Shown piece after piece: positions 24,771 through 37,999 of a stretch of 64,000 nucleotides of DNA. The stretch spans positions 345,326-409,325 of the forward strand of contig NMRB01000043.1 in assembly GCA_002633025.1 (NCBI GenBank), written 5' to 3'. The notes under the pieces are model-generated. The model saw nothing but the letters and a program-made list of their open reading frames with translations. It searched no databases and was not told the origin of the DNA. The stretch comes from Notospermus geniculatus. Its lineage: Eukaryota; Nemertea; Pilidiophora; Heteronemertea; Lineidae. Position 1 is the stretch's first letter. Each line of letters opens with the position of its first letter. The translations under genes and the position numbers were made by a program.

Positions 24771-25690
24771 TTAGACAGGACCTGCAAAAGACTCAACTTC
24801 TTGACCGCCGTCAAAACATTTTCAGGTTTTGAGTTCGGTACTCCTTCAAAAACCTGAATGCTCCTTGCAATAACCATGTTCAACAATGCCCTGGTCAGGG
24901 AAGCAACATCGTTTGCTAAAAAATCACATAATACTCTAGGGGAATGCGAGCGATGGGCCGGGGTCTGTATGCTCATGTGATTAGTTATGGAATATATTTT
25001 ATTAGCATGGTCCGGGATTATGATAGCCTTACCTCGGAGACGGATTACATCACGCTCTCCTTCCCACGTTTCTGTCTGGCATGACCAGCTATGTTATTTA
25101 TGCCATGACAGAAAACTCCAGTTACCCCGGGGATTCGCATAGTAGCATCATATACCAATACCTTCACACCAATAACGATTTTGTGATCTGCTGGTGGCGT
25201 ACGGTAGGCAGCATCAGCCAGTATCAATACAATTAGCTCTATTCGTCACTGATCGACAGCCCCGGATGCTGCTCGTGACAATTTAGTGACCACAGAAATA
25301 ACAAGCTCCGATGTAATGGTTATTTGTTTTATTCATCGGTCATGCGTGGTGATTATGTCGTGTTTGGGGACCTATACACTCCCATCATACACAACTAATA
25401 TTAATTTGATGGAGGTCTGGCCTCAAGGAATTGATAACCGCAAATCCATCAGGGGAGTATCAGGTAGATCTAATCAGATTCGGGCTACTTTAGTCCAATC
25501 CGCTGGACGTATCAATCACAAGGTGCGAGCCAATATATAGATTAATCCTTGTCAAGGATGACTGAGATGGATGGCTGGAGGCAGACTGAGGGGGTTTACG
25601 AGTATGCTATCATATAACCGCCGATATGGTGTGTCGGTACTTAGACAAATCACCTACAAGTATGGTATGGAGTGAACATTTTCATCGACC
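24771..25690. other. Spacer without a recognisable gene
   Basis: About 0.9 kb of unremarkable sequence. Short ORFs overlap on both strands (for example 24719-24976 on minus and 25286-25540 on plus), but no domain, splice pattern or repeat could be assigned. Confidence 0.5.
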
Positions 25691-25694
25691 TTAA

Positions 25695-25934
25695 AGGAGT
25701 TAGACGCCGAAGTTGTAAACACTCACTCACTGGTTCGCTATCCACGGACGCCTGCGGTGCTGCCACCTATTGTCGGTGATATGTACTGACGTGAAGTATC
25801 GCGAGAGAGTTGCATCGGACCGGGAACCAGTCTAACGATCACGGGTGCTGCCACCTGCACGAAGGAATAAAACTAGTTTGCCGACCATATTTGTAAACAA
25901 ACCAGCTTGTTTACAACTTCGGCGTCTAACTCCT
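25695..25934. mobile_element. TTAA-flanked inverted-repeat element (piggyBac/Kolobok-type target)
   Basis: A 240-bp element with TTAA on both sides (25691-25694 and 25935-25938) and perfect inverted ends AGGAGTTAGACGCCGAAGTT, extending to at least 25 bp. TTAA target sites are typical of piggyBac and Kolobok transposons, and the ends do not decide between them. No transposase frame, so it is a MITE. Confidence 0.85.
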
Positions 25935-25948
25935 TTAATCGGCCAATC

Positions 25949-26677
25949 ACAGGTGAGTTGGTGTCATACCTTATTCTATTTCCATATGATACCAAAATTA
26001 ACCAACCACTGGGCAGATTTTAGGTATCACACCTAAATGAGCTATCTTGGTATCATATCGAAATGAAATAAGGTACGACCCCATAAAAATCGATTGTGAT
26101 TGGTTCATTAATTTACGATATCAAATTTGATTTCGGTACGAACCTGATCGGCAGTTAATGTTTCGGGTACCATGGACGTGGGAATTCTGATAGCTGCCAC
26201 AGACACCATCCTTTCTGCACCAGATTAAACATGATAGTAGCGACACCGCCGATTGACGCGCTGGTATTAACTGGGAAGCACAGATCTATTTGTTTATGTT
26301 GTCTATAAATAACAAGCGAATCGTGGCGAAACATCTTCCAATAAGAAGAGACATCGGAAAACTATTTTATGATGATAAACTTGACAATTTAATTAAAAAT
26401 AATCAATTATTTGAAGAAATGTTGCTGAACAGCAATCTAGATTGACATCCCTGGAGAAACGAACGATTCTACTCGCTGGTGTAAATGCTGAAGGGCATTT
26501 TAAAGCAACATGTCACTCTTGACAATGATTCCGCAATCTAAACCAGGGATTCCTCGTGCACTTCAAGCCTGAAAGCAAACGACATTTCCTCACAACATCA
26601 TCTTTGCCTTTTTTAAATGGCGTTTAAAGTGGACTATTCGAGTCAAAAGATTCCACAGAACAGTTTCCGGAGCGGCA
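25949..26677 (+). repeat. 729-bp tandem duplication, unit 1
   Basis: First of two adjacent direct repeats that both start ACAGGTGAGTTGGTGTCATA. The first 150 bp of the unit is itself palindromic: CTTATTCTATTTCCATATGA is answered by TCATATCGAAATGAAATAAG. That suggests a fold-back element was duplicated with its flank. No coding frame runs through the unit. Confidence 0.9.
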
Positions 26678-27410
26678 ACAGGTGAGTTGGTGTCATACCT
26701 TATTCTATTTCCATATGATACCAAAATTAACCAACCACTGGGCAGATTTTAGGTATCACACCTAAATGATCTATCTTGGTATCATATCGAAATGAAATAA
26801 GGTACGACCCCATAAAAATCGATTGTGATTGGTTCATTAATTTACGATATCAAATTTGATTTCGGTACGAACGGGAACCTGATCGGCAGTTAATGTTTCG
26901 GCTACCATGGACGTGGGAATTCTGATAGCTGCCACAGGCACCACCCTTTCTGCACCAGATTAAACATGATAGTAGCGACACCGCCGATTGACGCGCTGGT
27001 ATTAACTGGGAAGCACAGATCTATTTGTTTATGATGTCTATAAATAACAAGCGAATCGTGGCGAAACATCTTCCAATAAGAAGCGACATCGGAAAACTAT
27101 TTTATGATGATAAACTTGACAATTTAATTAAAAATAATCAATTAATTGAAGAAATGTTGCTGAACAGCAATCTAGATTGACATCCGTGGAGAAACGAACG
27201 AATCTACTCGCTGGTGTAAATGCTGAAGGGCATTTTAAAGCAACATGTCACTCTTGACAATGATTCCGCAATCTAAACCAGGGATTCCTCGTGCACTTCA
27301 AGCCTGAAAGCAAACGTATTTCCTCACAACATCATATTTGCCTTTTTCAAATGGCGTTTAAAGCGGACTATTCGAGTCAAAAGATTCCACAGAACAGTTT
27401 CCGGAGCGGC
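26678..27410 (+). repeat. 729-bp tandem duplication, unit 2
   Basis: Direct copy of 25949-26677 with very few differences, including a short insertion (GGGAAC) near 26872 and small changes near 27320. Both units end in TTTCCGGAGCGGC. The high similarity points to a recent local duplication or an assembly artefact. Confidence 0.9.
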
Positions 27411-28157
27411 CGCCGCAATGCATTTATCAGTTGTTGTTACGAATAAAACGGGTTGTTAAATGTATTATTTTTTGTTCACTTTGGACAGACGCGAACAATC
27501 CGCTTTAAGTTGTGCAAATAAGAAGACAAACGATTAATACCTTTCCTGCTCTCAAAAGAAGGGTGAGAGGTCGCATTGGCCGCAAGTCGAGTTGAGCAGA
27601 ACTGAACAAGGGAAGCCGTAAATGTTGATGATGAAATGCCAAGCTTTCTACTGAGAGTGAAATTCGAAAATGTGAATAAGACTCCCAAGTGTTTGCGACA
27701 AGTCACGAGTTACCACATCAAGTAATACAATCAGTACGCCTCATGTGTGGCACGTTCTTCCTTTTCCATTGAAGGTAGTTGTCAAACTGTAATGAGATTT
27801 CGTGTTTTTCTTCTCCTCTGTGGTGCTGACTCGTGAATTGTAAGATAGAGAGACATTCGTTTGATCACGTGGTGGTAATTGAATTTGAACGATACGAAAC
27901 AGACCGACTCTGGTGACAACAGCAAACGGCAGAATAAACTGGCAACAAAAATATGGCGAATGTTCATAAGAAGAACTGAATGAACTGTTTTCAGGACGTT
28001 GTGCCCATAGAGATGACTTGCAGAAATCGAATTAGGTCATCGTCACAGCAACGCCACCAAAGTCAAACCAGACGTCATAAACGTCGTTTTGCCTGACGAA
28101 CGAATCAAAAGATGTGGTCAAAACGGCATTATATGACGTCCGGTTTTACTCTTACCT
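27411..28157. other. Spacer without a recognisable gene
   Basis: About 750 bp. Only short minus-strand ORFs are seen (27476-27706 and 27782-27967), with no recognisable domain. ACGTC words near 28070-28140 recall the GACGTC-rich repeats elsewhere in the window. Confidence 0.45.
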
Positions 28158-28329
28158 AATAGGAGCAGTCAGCCGCGCGTATTGCCAAAAGATGGCACCA
28201 AAGTTCCAGCGGACAAATACATAGAAAAGTCCACGTTATTGGTGCTCGATCAAGAATGAATGGGTCCGCTATATGCATTGAATTTGGCCGTGGTGACACC
28301 TATTGGTCAACTCACTCACAGCTCCTATT
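28158..28329. mobile_element. Short AATAGGAGC-ended element, copy 3 (diverged)
   Basis: A 172-bp member of the family at 10091-10260, with the same AATAGGAGC / GCTCCTATT ends and the conserved GGGTCCGCTATATGCATTGA, but with many substitutions. It lies 22 bp before the left edge of duplicated block 2 and has no counterpart before block 1, so it may mark or have contributed to that breakpoint. Confidence 0.7.
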
Positions 28330-29845
28330 CTATTATAATTGCAACTCATCTTTATCGCCTGAAACATCTGTTGAAATCAAAAGCTGAAACATTACTAAGA
28401 ATATGAATAAGATAAGAACGTCATCTGTTGTTGGCAATGGCGTAAAGACATGATGCTCAATGTAAGAGCCAAGCATTGACTGTCAATGTAACATGTCTGT
28501 CACCGACCAAACATCAGTGAAGCTGCACAACCGTTATTAATTCAACAAAACAAACATGCGGGTTTGAAATCAATATTAAATTTTGCCATTATTTGCATAA
28601 CACGATTGCTGTGAAATCATCTGCCTGGATGCTGTCCTAAACCAATTATCGTCTCTCTTGTTACCAACTTCTTCCAAAAGATTCTGATGTTTAATTAGGT
28701 CGCTTTCGATCTGCCGCCTGCCTGACAATCTCACAATCATGACCCAGGAAGTTTTATCTAATTAGTATTGAAATAATCAAATTATAAAGAGCAGGCTTAT
28801 AACGTTAACACGACGAACATTTCCATCAAGCGGAGCAGCAGTTACTTTTCACTACAGCAAAAGATCAAAGGTGAACTTAGAGCTTTAGTTGAAGAAGAAG
28901 CTCCTACTTTACAGGCTTCAGCTGGGACTGGCTTAAGGTTTTATGAAAGACTTTTCACCAACTGCCCAATCCACATCATATCCAGCACAATACTAGTATT
29001 TCGCCAATTCTACCCTACACGTTGCAAATCTCAATACTGAGTGGTCTCAACACAGTGGTCAAATGTAGAATCAAAGACATTGACTTCTTATCCCACCAGG
29101 GCGGCGCTTGGAGCGGTTGTAGCAAATAGGTTAAAACGGAGCAAAACAATGCAGCATCGTCGCGCCACGACGTCAACTGCAACTGGGACGTGACGTCGAA
29201 GAAAGACCGCTTCCAGCGCCTCATAGTGGCGGTAGGTTGAAGGTTCTTCATTGACAGTTTGTTTGGCCCTGTGGATTTCCCTCGGGAAAGAGAGGTGTTT
29301 AGGGATTATCGACATGAAGACATGTCCAGGGGACAACTTCACAAGTTCATGAATCGCTGTGAACGACAGATAGACTCTGTATTTACTCAGCTGTAATTGG
29401 GGGATCAGCAAAGCCGATACGCACGATATCTTGTACATGTAGTTGTATCTTGTTGACGATTTGCCCCGGGCCTACAACGCTGAAGAAAACCAATGACTCC
29501 GACACAGGTGGAATAAATACACATGATCATGTTCTATGATATAAGACGTTCGTAATCAAACCATCACGCTTCACCAATAAATCATCTCTTTCACGATCCA
29601 TATGTTGGCGGACGATGCTTTCCGATTCTCTAAGCAATAATATCCGCCTTCTTGCCTGCATCTCATTCATGTCACAGCTGGGCGCTGACATTACACAAGC
29701 AATTACAATTTGTCGCATATCAATTTAAAGTACATGTATGCGAAGTTGTTCAGCCATCAGAACTGAACTCGTGAATCAGAAAAAAAGCTGAGAGCTTTCA
29801 TCTGGAAACGTCAGCATCTGTCCTTCAGTGATAGATTTGATCAAC

Positions 29846-30015
29846 AATAGGAGCAGTCAGCCGCGCATATTGCCAACAGATGGCAGCAAAGTTCTAGCGG
29901 ACCAATGTACAGGAATATACGTGATTGCTGCTCGATCGATAATGACTGGGTCCGCTATATGCATTGATTTGGGCCGTAGTGACACCTATCGGTCAACTCG
30001 CTGCCAGCTCCTATT
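29846..30015. mobile_element. Short AATAGGAGC-ended element, copy 2
   Basis: The block-2 counterpart of 10091-10260, with a few substitutions. It has the same position relative to the flanking sequence, so it predates the duplication or allele split. Confidence 0.65.
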
Positions 30016-30596
30016 CGAAGGAAACTGTCAAGCCACTTTGTTTAACTGAATGAACCACATCAAAATCTAATTTGTCAAAGTCAAAGTCAAAGCTCTTGAA
30101 GGTCAGTCAATGACGATGCGAGAAAAAATCTGAAGATCAGGGTCATAGCTTGCTCTACGATTGTAAAAGTCAGTATCTTGTCATTTCATGATCAGGGGAA
30201 GTGTTTCATTTTGAGTGCTTTCATGACCCAACAGACCTTGCTCCTTTCGAAGATATCGATAGAGTATACAGTGTAAATGTACCCCAGGCTGTCGTAGAGT
30301 ATCTATTATCGGACACATCTTGGTTATTTCTAATCCGATGGCTACAATGTACTCGGCTTATCGACCATTTTATTTGACAATAAACCAAAACAAATTGTCT
30401 GTTCAGATATCATCGATTTTCTCTGACATTCTGACAAGTACGACAAGACAAGAATTTGATTTGTATCGCATTTTTGTATTACAGCCTCGAGATTTCCTTC
30501 CCTGGGTCAGTGACATCTTGAAGGGTAATCAAGATGGATAAGGTTCATGACCAAGAAAGAGACCCGAGGCAGTTATATTCCATGGAAGACCTTACT

Positions 30597-30760
30597 GCCG
30601 TTAGAGGCCACCACCAGTTAGCAGCCCTCATAGAATTTGACGTCACAGAGAAGAAATGCACGCCCTGACGTTATCAATAATGACGTGAACGCCATGACTT
30701 AAGTCCACGACGTCAAACTTTGTGACGTTCTAGGAGCACTAATAAGCGGCCTCTAACGGC
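30597..30760. mobile_element. Fold-back element with GCCGTTAGAGGCC arms, copy 2
   Basis: Block-2 counterpart of 10832-10995 with both arms intact and the TGACGTCA-like words retained. It is inherited with the block rather than newly inserted. Confidence 0.6.
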
Positions 30761-31632
30761 GGCGAAGTCTCCCATTGCCGAGTGGCCTCTGCTCACGAAG
30801 AAGGCGAAGAAGTCATCTTGCCGTTAGGCTGCCTTTTCTGTCGTGCATTTGCATAAGTAATCTTGATCGTGATCAACGGTTTTATCTTCTGCAGTAATCC
30901 AGCTACTCTCTGACGGAGCATCACTATCTCTTTGCAATAAAGCAATTATTCTTTAGTTATCTCGTAAGTCGGCCGGTTGGTACATGTCGTCCAAACGGCA
31001 TAATGCAGTCATGTACTTCAACTGTATACATCATGTACTGTACGCTGGCAAAAACGATCGTCAAGCACTATTGCACCATAAAGTCTTGCAGTCCTTATAC
31101 ATGTACTTGTTTCCCTACTCACCATCCGAGACACAGTACCCGCTCGATGTGCATGACAATATATCTACTAAGTATATCAGACTTGACTTATAACTGTATT
31201 TGGAAATAGACAAATCGCATCAGTCTCGTTCTATAAAGTAATGTATTGGAAAGGCATCATCTTTTATATCGAGTCTTGTTGAATTCATATTGTTGGTATT
31301 GTGGATCAGTCTAGATGTCTGAAGCAATATGTATAAGTTCTTTGAAAGGCATTCATGCCTGATACTGAGACGAGACCTTTTACCCAGCTGCCGCATCCGA
31401 TGGAGATATTCCCCATTAGGAGATATGACATGTCTCTGGTTTATGTATCTAAACGGACATCTTCAACTAAACCAGATACTTAGAACTGAAAAACACAGCG
31501 GGTATCGACGGGTGGAGTTCTCAAAATGCAAAAATGGATGAAAAATAAGTTGAGCCGTTCTCGTTTTTAAAATTTCAATATTAGTAAATTTTCTGCAGAC
31601 AGTTTCAGTTTCCAGAGGGATTTATGGTCACG

Positions 31633-32517
31633 ATTTATGAGACGACCCTCCTCAGTACAGAGTTGAAATGGATGTGGACCCTTAAAACTATCACCCCCTC
31701 AGGCCTCAACACTAGGTGCTGAGTTTCTGATAACCTCGCAGCTTCCCCTTAGTGTCAGGGCCAAAAAGATTTGGCATGGGGCCCCTGATGGGGTCCTTTT
31801 CCCCCTCTTTTCTTTTAATAGGGTCGTTGCTTTGGAAGACTGTAGCTCGGGCCGGGGGACAGGGGTCCTTTTACTAGGCCTTGTCTTCCATTGCTCTTCT
31901 CCTATTTTGTTCGCTGGTCAGTGCTTTGCAACCCCTCTTTTCCCGTTAGTAGACCCTTTTCCTTGGAGGACAGGGTTCCTCTTTTTTAGGCCTTTGTCTT
32001 CGTCCATGGTCTGTTTCTAAATTTTCGTTGGTCAGGTTTTGTAGGTGCTGTTCACCTAGGCTTCCTTTCTTTACTGTTGCCCCTTCATTTCTTATTATCT
32101 TGCTCTTCATTTCTTTTTCTAGGCCTAATTTGTTATCACTTCCTCATACATTTGTTTAATATAAATTACTCTTACTTCTCTTAATTACTTCTTAGTCTTG
32201 GGGGTATTGCACTGTTAGTATAATTATACTGTTAGTTTAATTCCTCCAAGCTATATTATACCCCTTCCCTTCAGCCTAGTCAAGCCTTACATTCACTAAT
32301 TACATTTCTGTTAGGTTGAGCAACCACCTTTTGGGGCTTGTACTCTTTTCTTTCCTTAATTGCTGTCTGTCCTGTTTGGATGGGATACTTCTAATCTACA
32401 TTTGGGTTTCAGCTCAGTCTGTTCTAGAGTTTCGGATTGTAAAGTTCCAGCCTGAAGAAGACCCCGGTTGGGGTCGAAAACTCGCAAACACTCTGGAAAT
32501 TGCCTTTTTATTTATCA
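31633..32517 (+). mobile_element. 885-bp retroelement-like insertion with 14-bp target-site duplication
   Basis: The insert is bounded by an exact 14-bp direct repeat GATTTATGGTCACG (31619-31632 and 32518-32531). That sequence occurs once at the empty site in block 1 (11849-11862). A target-site duplication of this length is typical of target-primed reverse transcription (LINE, SINE or Penelope-like). The insert ends ATTTATCA without poly(A). Near its 3' end is a compact foldable segment: TTCCAG (32445-32450) can pair with CTGGAA (32493-32498) and encloses CTGAAGAA, a 6-bp GACCCC/GGGGTC hairpin and GAAAAC. A related tail is at 41385-41450. No reverse-transcriptase frame remains, so this is a truncated or non-autonomous copy. 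Confidence 0.75.
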
Positions 32518-32901
32518 GATTTATGGTCACGGTAGCTTAACCACGGCGATGGCTGATTCAGTACTCGCTGGGGATTGGCCACTACACTCGGAGCTCGTGG
32601 GTCTGTCGCTTTCCGATGGATGGCGCATGACATAAAAGGGAAATCCGATGTTCTGTAAAAGGGTCAGACTTTATGGCCAGCGAGGCAGATTTATTATCAA
32701 AAGAACCTCCACGCAAGGCGTCCAGCCGTATCGACCTTAAAGCCGTATAATGCTTGTTTATTGATATCCTGAGAACTTGACTTGCTTCGTGATCAAAGGG
32801 GTTGGTGGCTTTCACACCCCGGGTGTGCGTGCCATACAGCTCAAGTAGAGTCAAATACTTCCATCAATGTCAATCTTCAATCTTCAGCATTGGTCATGAC
32901 G

Positions 32902-33189
32902 CAGGCGCGGATCCAGAGGAGGGAGGGGGGGGGGGTTGGGGGTCGTGACCCCCCTGCTCGCCACCACCAATTGTTTTTTTCAATAATTTGCGACAGTAAG
33001 CAAAAATAAAGCTTCTGTTTTGATACTGAAATGTCAGGAAATCGCGTCTCCGGCCTTCTAGATAATTTTCTAGGGGGAGGCCCCCCCGGCAAGACCCCCT
33101 GTCGGAGCAGATATCTTCGGCGCCCGCCTGCAACGACCGCCCTCGGCGGCCCTGACCCCTCTCTGCCAAAACTACTGGATCCACGCCTG
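32902..33189. mobile_element. hAT-like MITE with CAGGCGCGGATCCAG ends
   Basis: A 288-bp insertion absent from block 1 (site near 12218). Its ends CAGGCGCGGATCCAG and CTGGATCCACGCCTG are inverted, and TGACG flanks both sides (five bases of the 8-bp duplication expected for hAT). C/G-rich tracts follow the left end (11 consecutive G near 32925). CAG...CTG ends with GGATCC inside are common in hAT-type non-autonomous elements, so the assignment is by resemblance. It encodes no transposase. Confidence 0.7.
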
Positions 33190-34362
33190 TGACGCCAGGA
33201 CCAGTAAAATTGTTCAATTTAAGAGTTTATTTTGATCTTTGGAAGCAGGAAGGACATTATTACTGAGATTGAGATTCAGATTGCTTATGATTACTTCGTT
33301 GACATCATACTGGATTAAAAGCCGGAAACGACCTCACTTTTCGTGAAGTTCAACAAAACTTTTGCTTCGACACATTTTCATCCCCGCCTCCAGACACAGA
33401 AGAAAATGGCGATCGCGATGACCAATCAGGTGGCAGGGAGCCACCTTGAGTGCGTTGGGAGTGATGAAAAAACGAAAAGAAAGATAACTGTGTCTCATAG
33501 ACCTGATATTTGCCAGTACTATCAATATCAGTTTATATTATTCTCAAGGGTGTACGTACATGTAATGCACGCAGACCGTCTCCTAAAAACTAATCAACTC
33601 CCAAACTGATACTTGCATGATATAACTAGGTCTTCCCGCCAAGCCCGAACACGTACACGTAATTCGAGTAAAATAGCTTTCCTGGTTCTGTGACCTCTCC
33701 TAACCCGGTTAACAACGCTGGCATAAACCTTCATTCCACAGTTATGTCACAAACAAGCTTTTTTTTCTCTGTGGACTTCGGTAGAAGATTGGTTTCCCGC
33801 ATTGGTCTGGAATCGCACTTACCACGTGACAGAGAAGCAGCAGACAGCCAAGCTGCAGTCTCTTAATGCTGCCTGAGGCGACCGTGATATCGGCTGTCAA
33901 GTTCCACATTTAAAGTGTCGTTTTCAGGTGAAGCGACAAAAAAGAAATTCTTTCATTCGTAACACGTCTTGGAGAAGGCGTCTTGATCCCGCCTACGGAC
34001 GGGGGAATAATGATACGTGTTCTCTAATCAGGACTCTCTCCCCAAAGCAGATGCACTTTTTCTCTCATTTGGATCGGAGTCACTCCACGGTCTCCGATAA
34101 GTGCCTTGGAGTCGACACTGATTTGTTGTCTGTTACAAGAAAACATCTTACGCTGTTTGGGTATATACATGTATCTTGTTGATGTGGCCTTCCCATGTCA
34201 GCCCACAATCCTTCCTTAACGGGCGACCGTCTCATCTGTCATCCTTATCTTGTCCGTCTCATTTCTCCTCGTTCTTCCGAAACAGGATCGATAAGAAATG
34301 GTAACAAATAGTGGGATTAATGCAGAGTTTTGATACTATGGAAATAATCCTTTGTGTATTCA

Positions 34363-34539
34363 GGTTGGCCATATTGGCCGTCAAAATGTCAAGCGACATC
34401 ACCCCACAGTGTCAACACACATATCATGACGTCAAAATGTCATGAAGTGACAGTTTTGCCGTCGTCACCGGCCATTTGACGGCTAACATGGCCGATCCTT
34501 TGCAGTCACGTTACCGTTGTGACGTCAGTGAAGAACCTC
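34363..34539 (-). repeat. GACGTC-rich interspersed repeat, block copy 2
   Basis: Counterpart of 15011-15191 in block 2. It keeps GAAGAACCTC at its right edge, which matches the end of the longer members at 49704 and 54951. Several TGACGTCA-like words persist. Confidence 0.65.
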
Positions 34540-37500
34540 TCTATCTGCAAAACAAGCAGTGTAAGACACCAAATCAGCCGTAATGGCTGAAACTGACAGG
34601 TTGAATGGAAACACCATTATCCATCCTTTGATAGTTAGAGTATCATTATATAATGAGGATTTAAAAACACTTAGAGACAGGTCCTGATATAGTGGAGGGG
34701 ATACGACTGATTTACCAAACGTATGACTGATTGCTGCACACATTGTGAAATGACATATCGTTCGTTAAATTGACGACCAATCCGCGAAATGAACCAGTAT
34801 GGTGGGTTGTGACGAGGCTCTCTATTTATTAGGCTCTGCAGAAGGAATCAGAAGCGCTATTCAATATGCCATCGTATTCCACCATAGATACTCGGCTCCC
34901 GATCATGTGGCAGCACATGAATAACTGCTAACGTCTATAGTGACACATACTTATATTCATATCCTGATGATTGGTCTTTGATTTTCATGGGTTCTTCCTG
35001 TCGGTTATTAGTAAGGGTAACTTAGCAACCCCTTCATCCAAAAAGCATGACTGACAGATGCCTTACTATGGCATCCTGATGTCGCCTCTCCGATTTTAAG
35101 ACTTTCACCACCCGAACGACTTTGACAGTGAAAAGAGATATCGTCTTGGGTTTGTGATGGTCCACTCAAAGTTGGGGCAACAGGAACTGGGCGAAGCAAT
35201 ACAGATGATCAGATCAACAAATTGGTTCTCAAGATGATGATAAAGCCAGAGAAACAGACACCCCGTCTGAGGACACAGCATGGAGCTGAACAAAATGGAG
35301 ACATTTGTATGGGCCTCATTCAGCTGAGGAGTCGGGATGGGTGAATGCGACGTGGAAAGTTGCACGGACCGAAGGGTAAAGGCATTTAACGAAATGGACC
35401 CCCGCCTCAGCGAGGATCGTCCGTTGGCAATCAGTTGTTCCTGTTCAATGGTACTTTTTACCTCGTATCGTGTCATCAACATCATTATCAGCTGTGATGA
35501 TCATGACCGCGATCGGTTTTCTTTCACCCGTTGAGAGCCTGGAAGCGACTTAGAGAATGGTCGTAAGAAACGAACATTTCAAATCAAGTTGGAATGATCA
35601 ACACCGACACATTAATCACTTTATTCGGAGCGAGTCGATTAAATGAACATCCTGGCGTCCCTTACTTTCCCAGATGTTTTCCACTGACTTGCTGCGATGT
35701 GTTCTGCAAGATGCCTGATTGAATCTACCAATGATGTGATCCACGAAATCCGCGCTTCAATCCCAGTGATAAGATGGAAAGTACATTACTGGCACAGCAT
35801 TAACTCAATGAATATCATGTTGCCGAAGGCAGCGCAATTTCCTACTTGGAAAATGACTTGATTGTTCAAAAAGTGCAATCGGAGTTGCATCCGCGAATGA
35901 TTATCGGGTCGTAGTTGTTTGTGGTGGTTATATCCATCAAGGTGGAAAAAGTATTTTGAAGTCTATTTGGGATGTTCACCTTGTAAGGAACACATTTTGA
36001 TGGCACGTGAGTATATTTTCCTTTCGCCAAAGATATTCTAAAGAAATTAAAAATGACCCGTGGAAAAGTATTGCGTCTCTGACGATTTGATAGTTCGTCA
36101 AAGTCCCAGAGATGTCGAAGCAGGTCGCGGTGCCTGTTGCCTGAACAAATTAATTTGTCCTTCAGCCTGAGATATGACCTTATCAGCGGCTTGAAAGCGT
36201 GTTTGAGGCAGGCAATGATCTAGTTTTGCCCCACGGAGATATACATATGCTGCAGGCTCGGCTCCGAACCAAGGCTTTAATAAATTGAAACGCCCCGCCC
36301 TATCTTCTTCATTCAGTCATAGTCAGAAGTAAGAAAGGAAATTTACGGATGCAGCCAAACAGGGTGTTGCGACTACCTATTAGGGGTCATCGTGAATGAA
36401 AATCGAAAAATTCACCCCTGCTTTAACTTGCTAAGGGTCATGGCATTTGCTTGTACAAAAGTACGGCCATCGTATTGTTTCCGGGTAGTTTCGTCAAACC
36501 ACCTCCATCATTGCTTCGGTTCAGGACTCCCCATGGCCTCCTTAGAGTGACTTTATGGAAATCCTTGTGATTCGCTCTCAGACCTTTGAGACTGACCATT
36601 TATGATTGGACACGCTTGTATGACTCCGAAAAGTAACCAATTCCCCGAACATTCACAGACAATTTCATTAATCAAATTGACTGCCCTCAAATAACTGCTT
36701 TGCCTTTCACATCAAGTCTCCTCACGTTCGTTATGAACTATAACGTAGCCGGTTGGTCCCAGAGGCGTGTCATTGGAGAAAGAGCTCAAACAGTTAGAAC
36801 CACTCATGAAGAATCAATCTTCCTTCAAAGCAATTTCAACAGGGAAATAAAGAATGTGGTGGTGAATGAAGAGGAGTGTTCTCGCTCACAATCTAACACT
36901 TCATTCTTTCTTTTTATTCCTACTGTAGCGCCGAGCTGAAAATGACTTTCAGCAGTTATTCTGGCATATCATTCCCTTTGGAAAAGTGTGAACAAGGTGT
37001 TATCAAAAGTAGATCCTCTCTCTCTTATCTATTTTTGGTGTTATTCAATGCTTTGTAATGACATCTTTCTTCAAGTCAGGATTAAAGAAACTTAAAATCG
37101 GACGGCGACCTTCTGCAATAAGCCAGCCTGGTGCTCTTTAAGAAAAATAATACCGATATATGGACTCTTAATTCGGTGTTTCATGTATAAAGTAAAAAGA
37201 ATTGAAAACATTTGAACAATTCTTTCATTTTGAATTCTTCTCTGAGTTGGTAAATTTACTCTACTTGTCAAACATTGAGTTTCTCCGCCAACACAGAATC
37301 ATCCATATTTAAAAGGCTTTTAAGGTTCACTGTTGACTCCTAATACAGAAGCAGATATCTAAAGAGAAGCTATTAGGTATCGGCAAAGAAGAAAGACAAA
37401 GTAGGTTGGTTGTGGTAAGCCAAAAGTTTAGTCATAAAAGCCGTTTAACGTCATATTGGACTTAACAGTATTTATGTTTTCATGCGTTAATTACTAGTGC

Positions 37501-37999
37501 TTCTTTTGTCATTGCGAGTGAATGCAGATATGAATCCGATTGCGACAGCTGCAGCCAATGATGTGTCGTGATGCAGGCAACATCAGGATCTAATCAAGAC
37601 ATCCTGATTTCCCCTAAAGGAGCGGCCTTCAACTCTTGTCAGTTTCTAATGGATGTACCATCTGATTTCTAACCACTAAATTGCATAAAATTGCTTCTCG
37701 GCGCTGAGGTGAGACGTTACATTATAACTTAAAATGAAGCCAATAAGATTGAATCAAATGCGTAATGGCTTCTTCCCGAGTTATCTGACTCCATTAATGA
37801 TATAATCTTTCTTATCGTGTCTCTAATAACTGCCTCCTCATCTTGTTAACTCTGGCTGCAAATTACTAATCACGTATAATGAATGCTTGCAAACTGTCAT
37901 AATGAAGTCGGGAGTTGTTATATTCGTCTTAGATGACATTTAAAAACGCTGACATAATCTGGGGCGAGTTCTAAAGATTCGGAGTGCCTGTTCAGGTAA

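Noticed and set aside
25949-27410. CRISPR-like or satellite array
   Set aside because: Only two long units of 729 bp, no short regular spacers, and a eukaryotic context.
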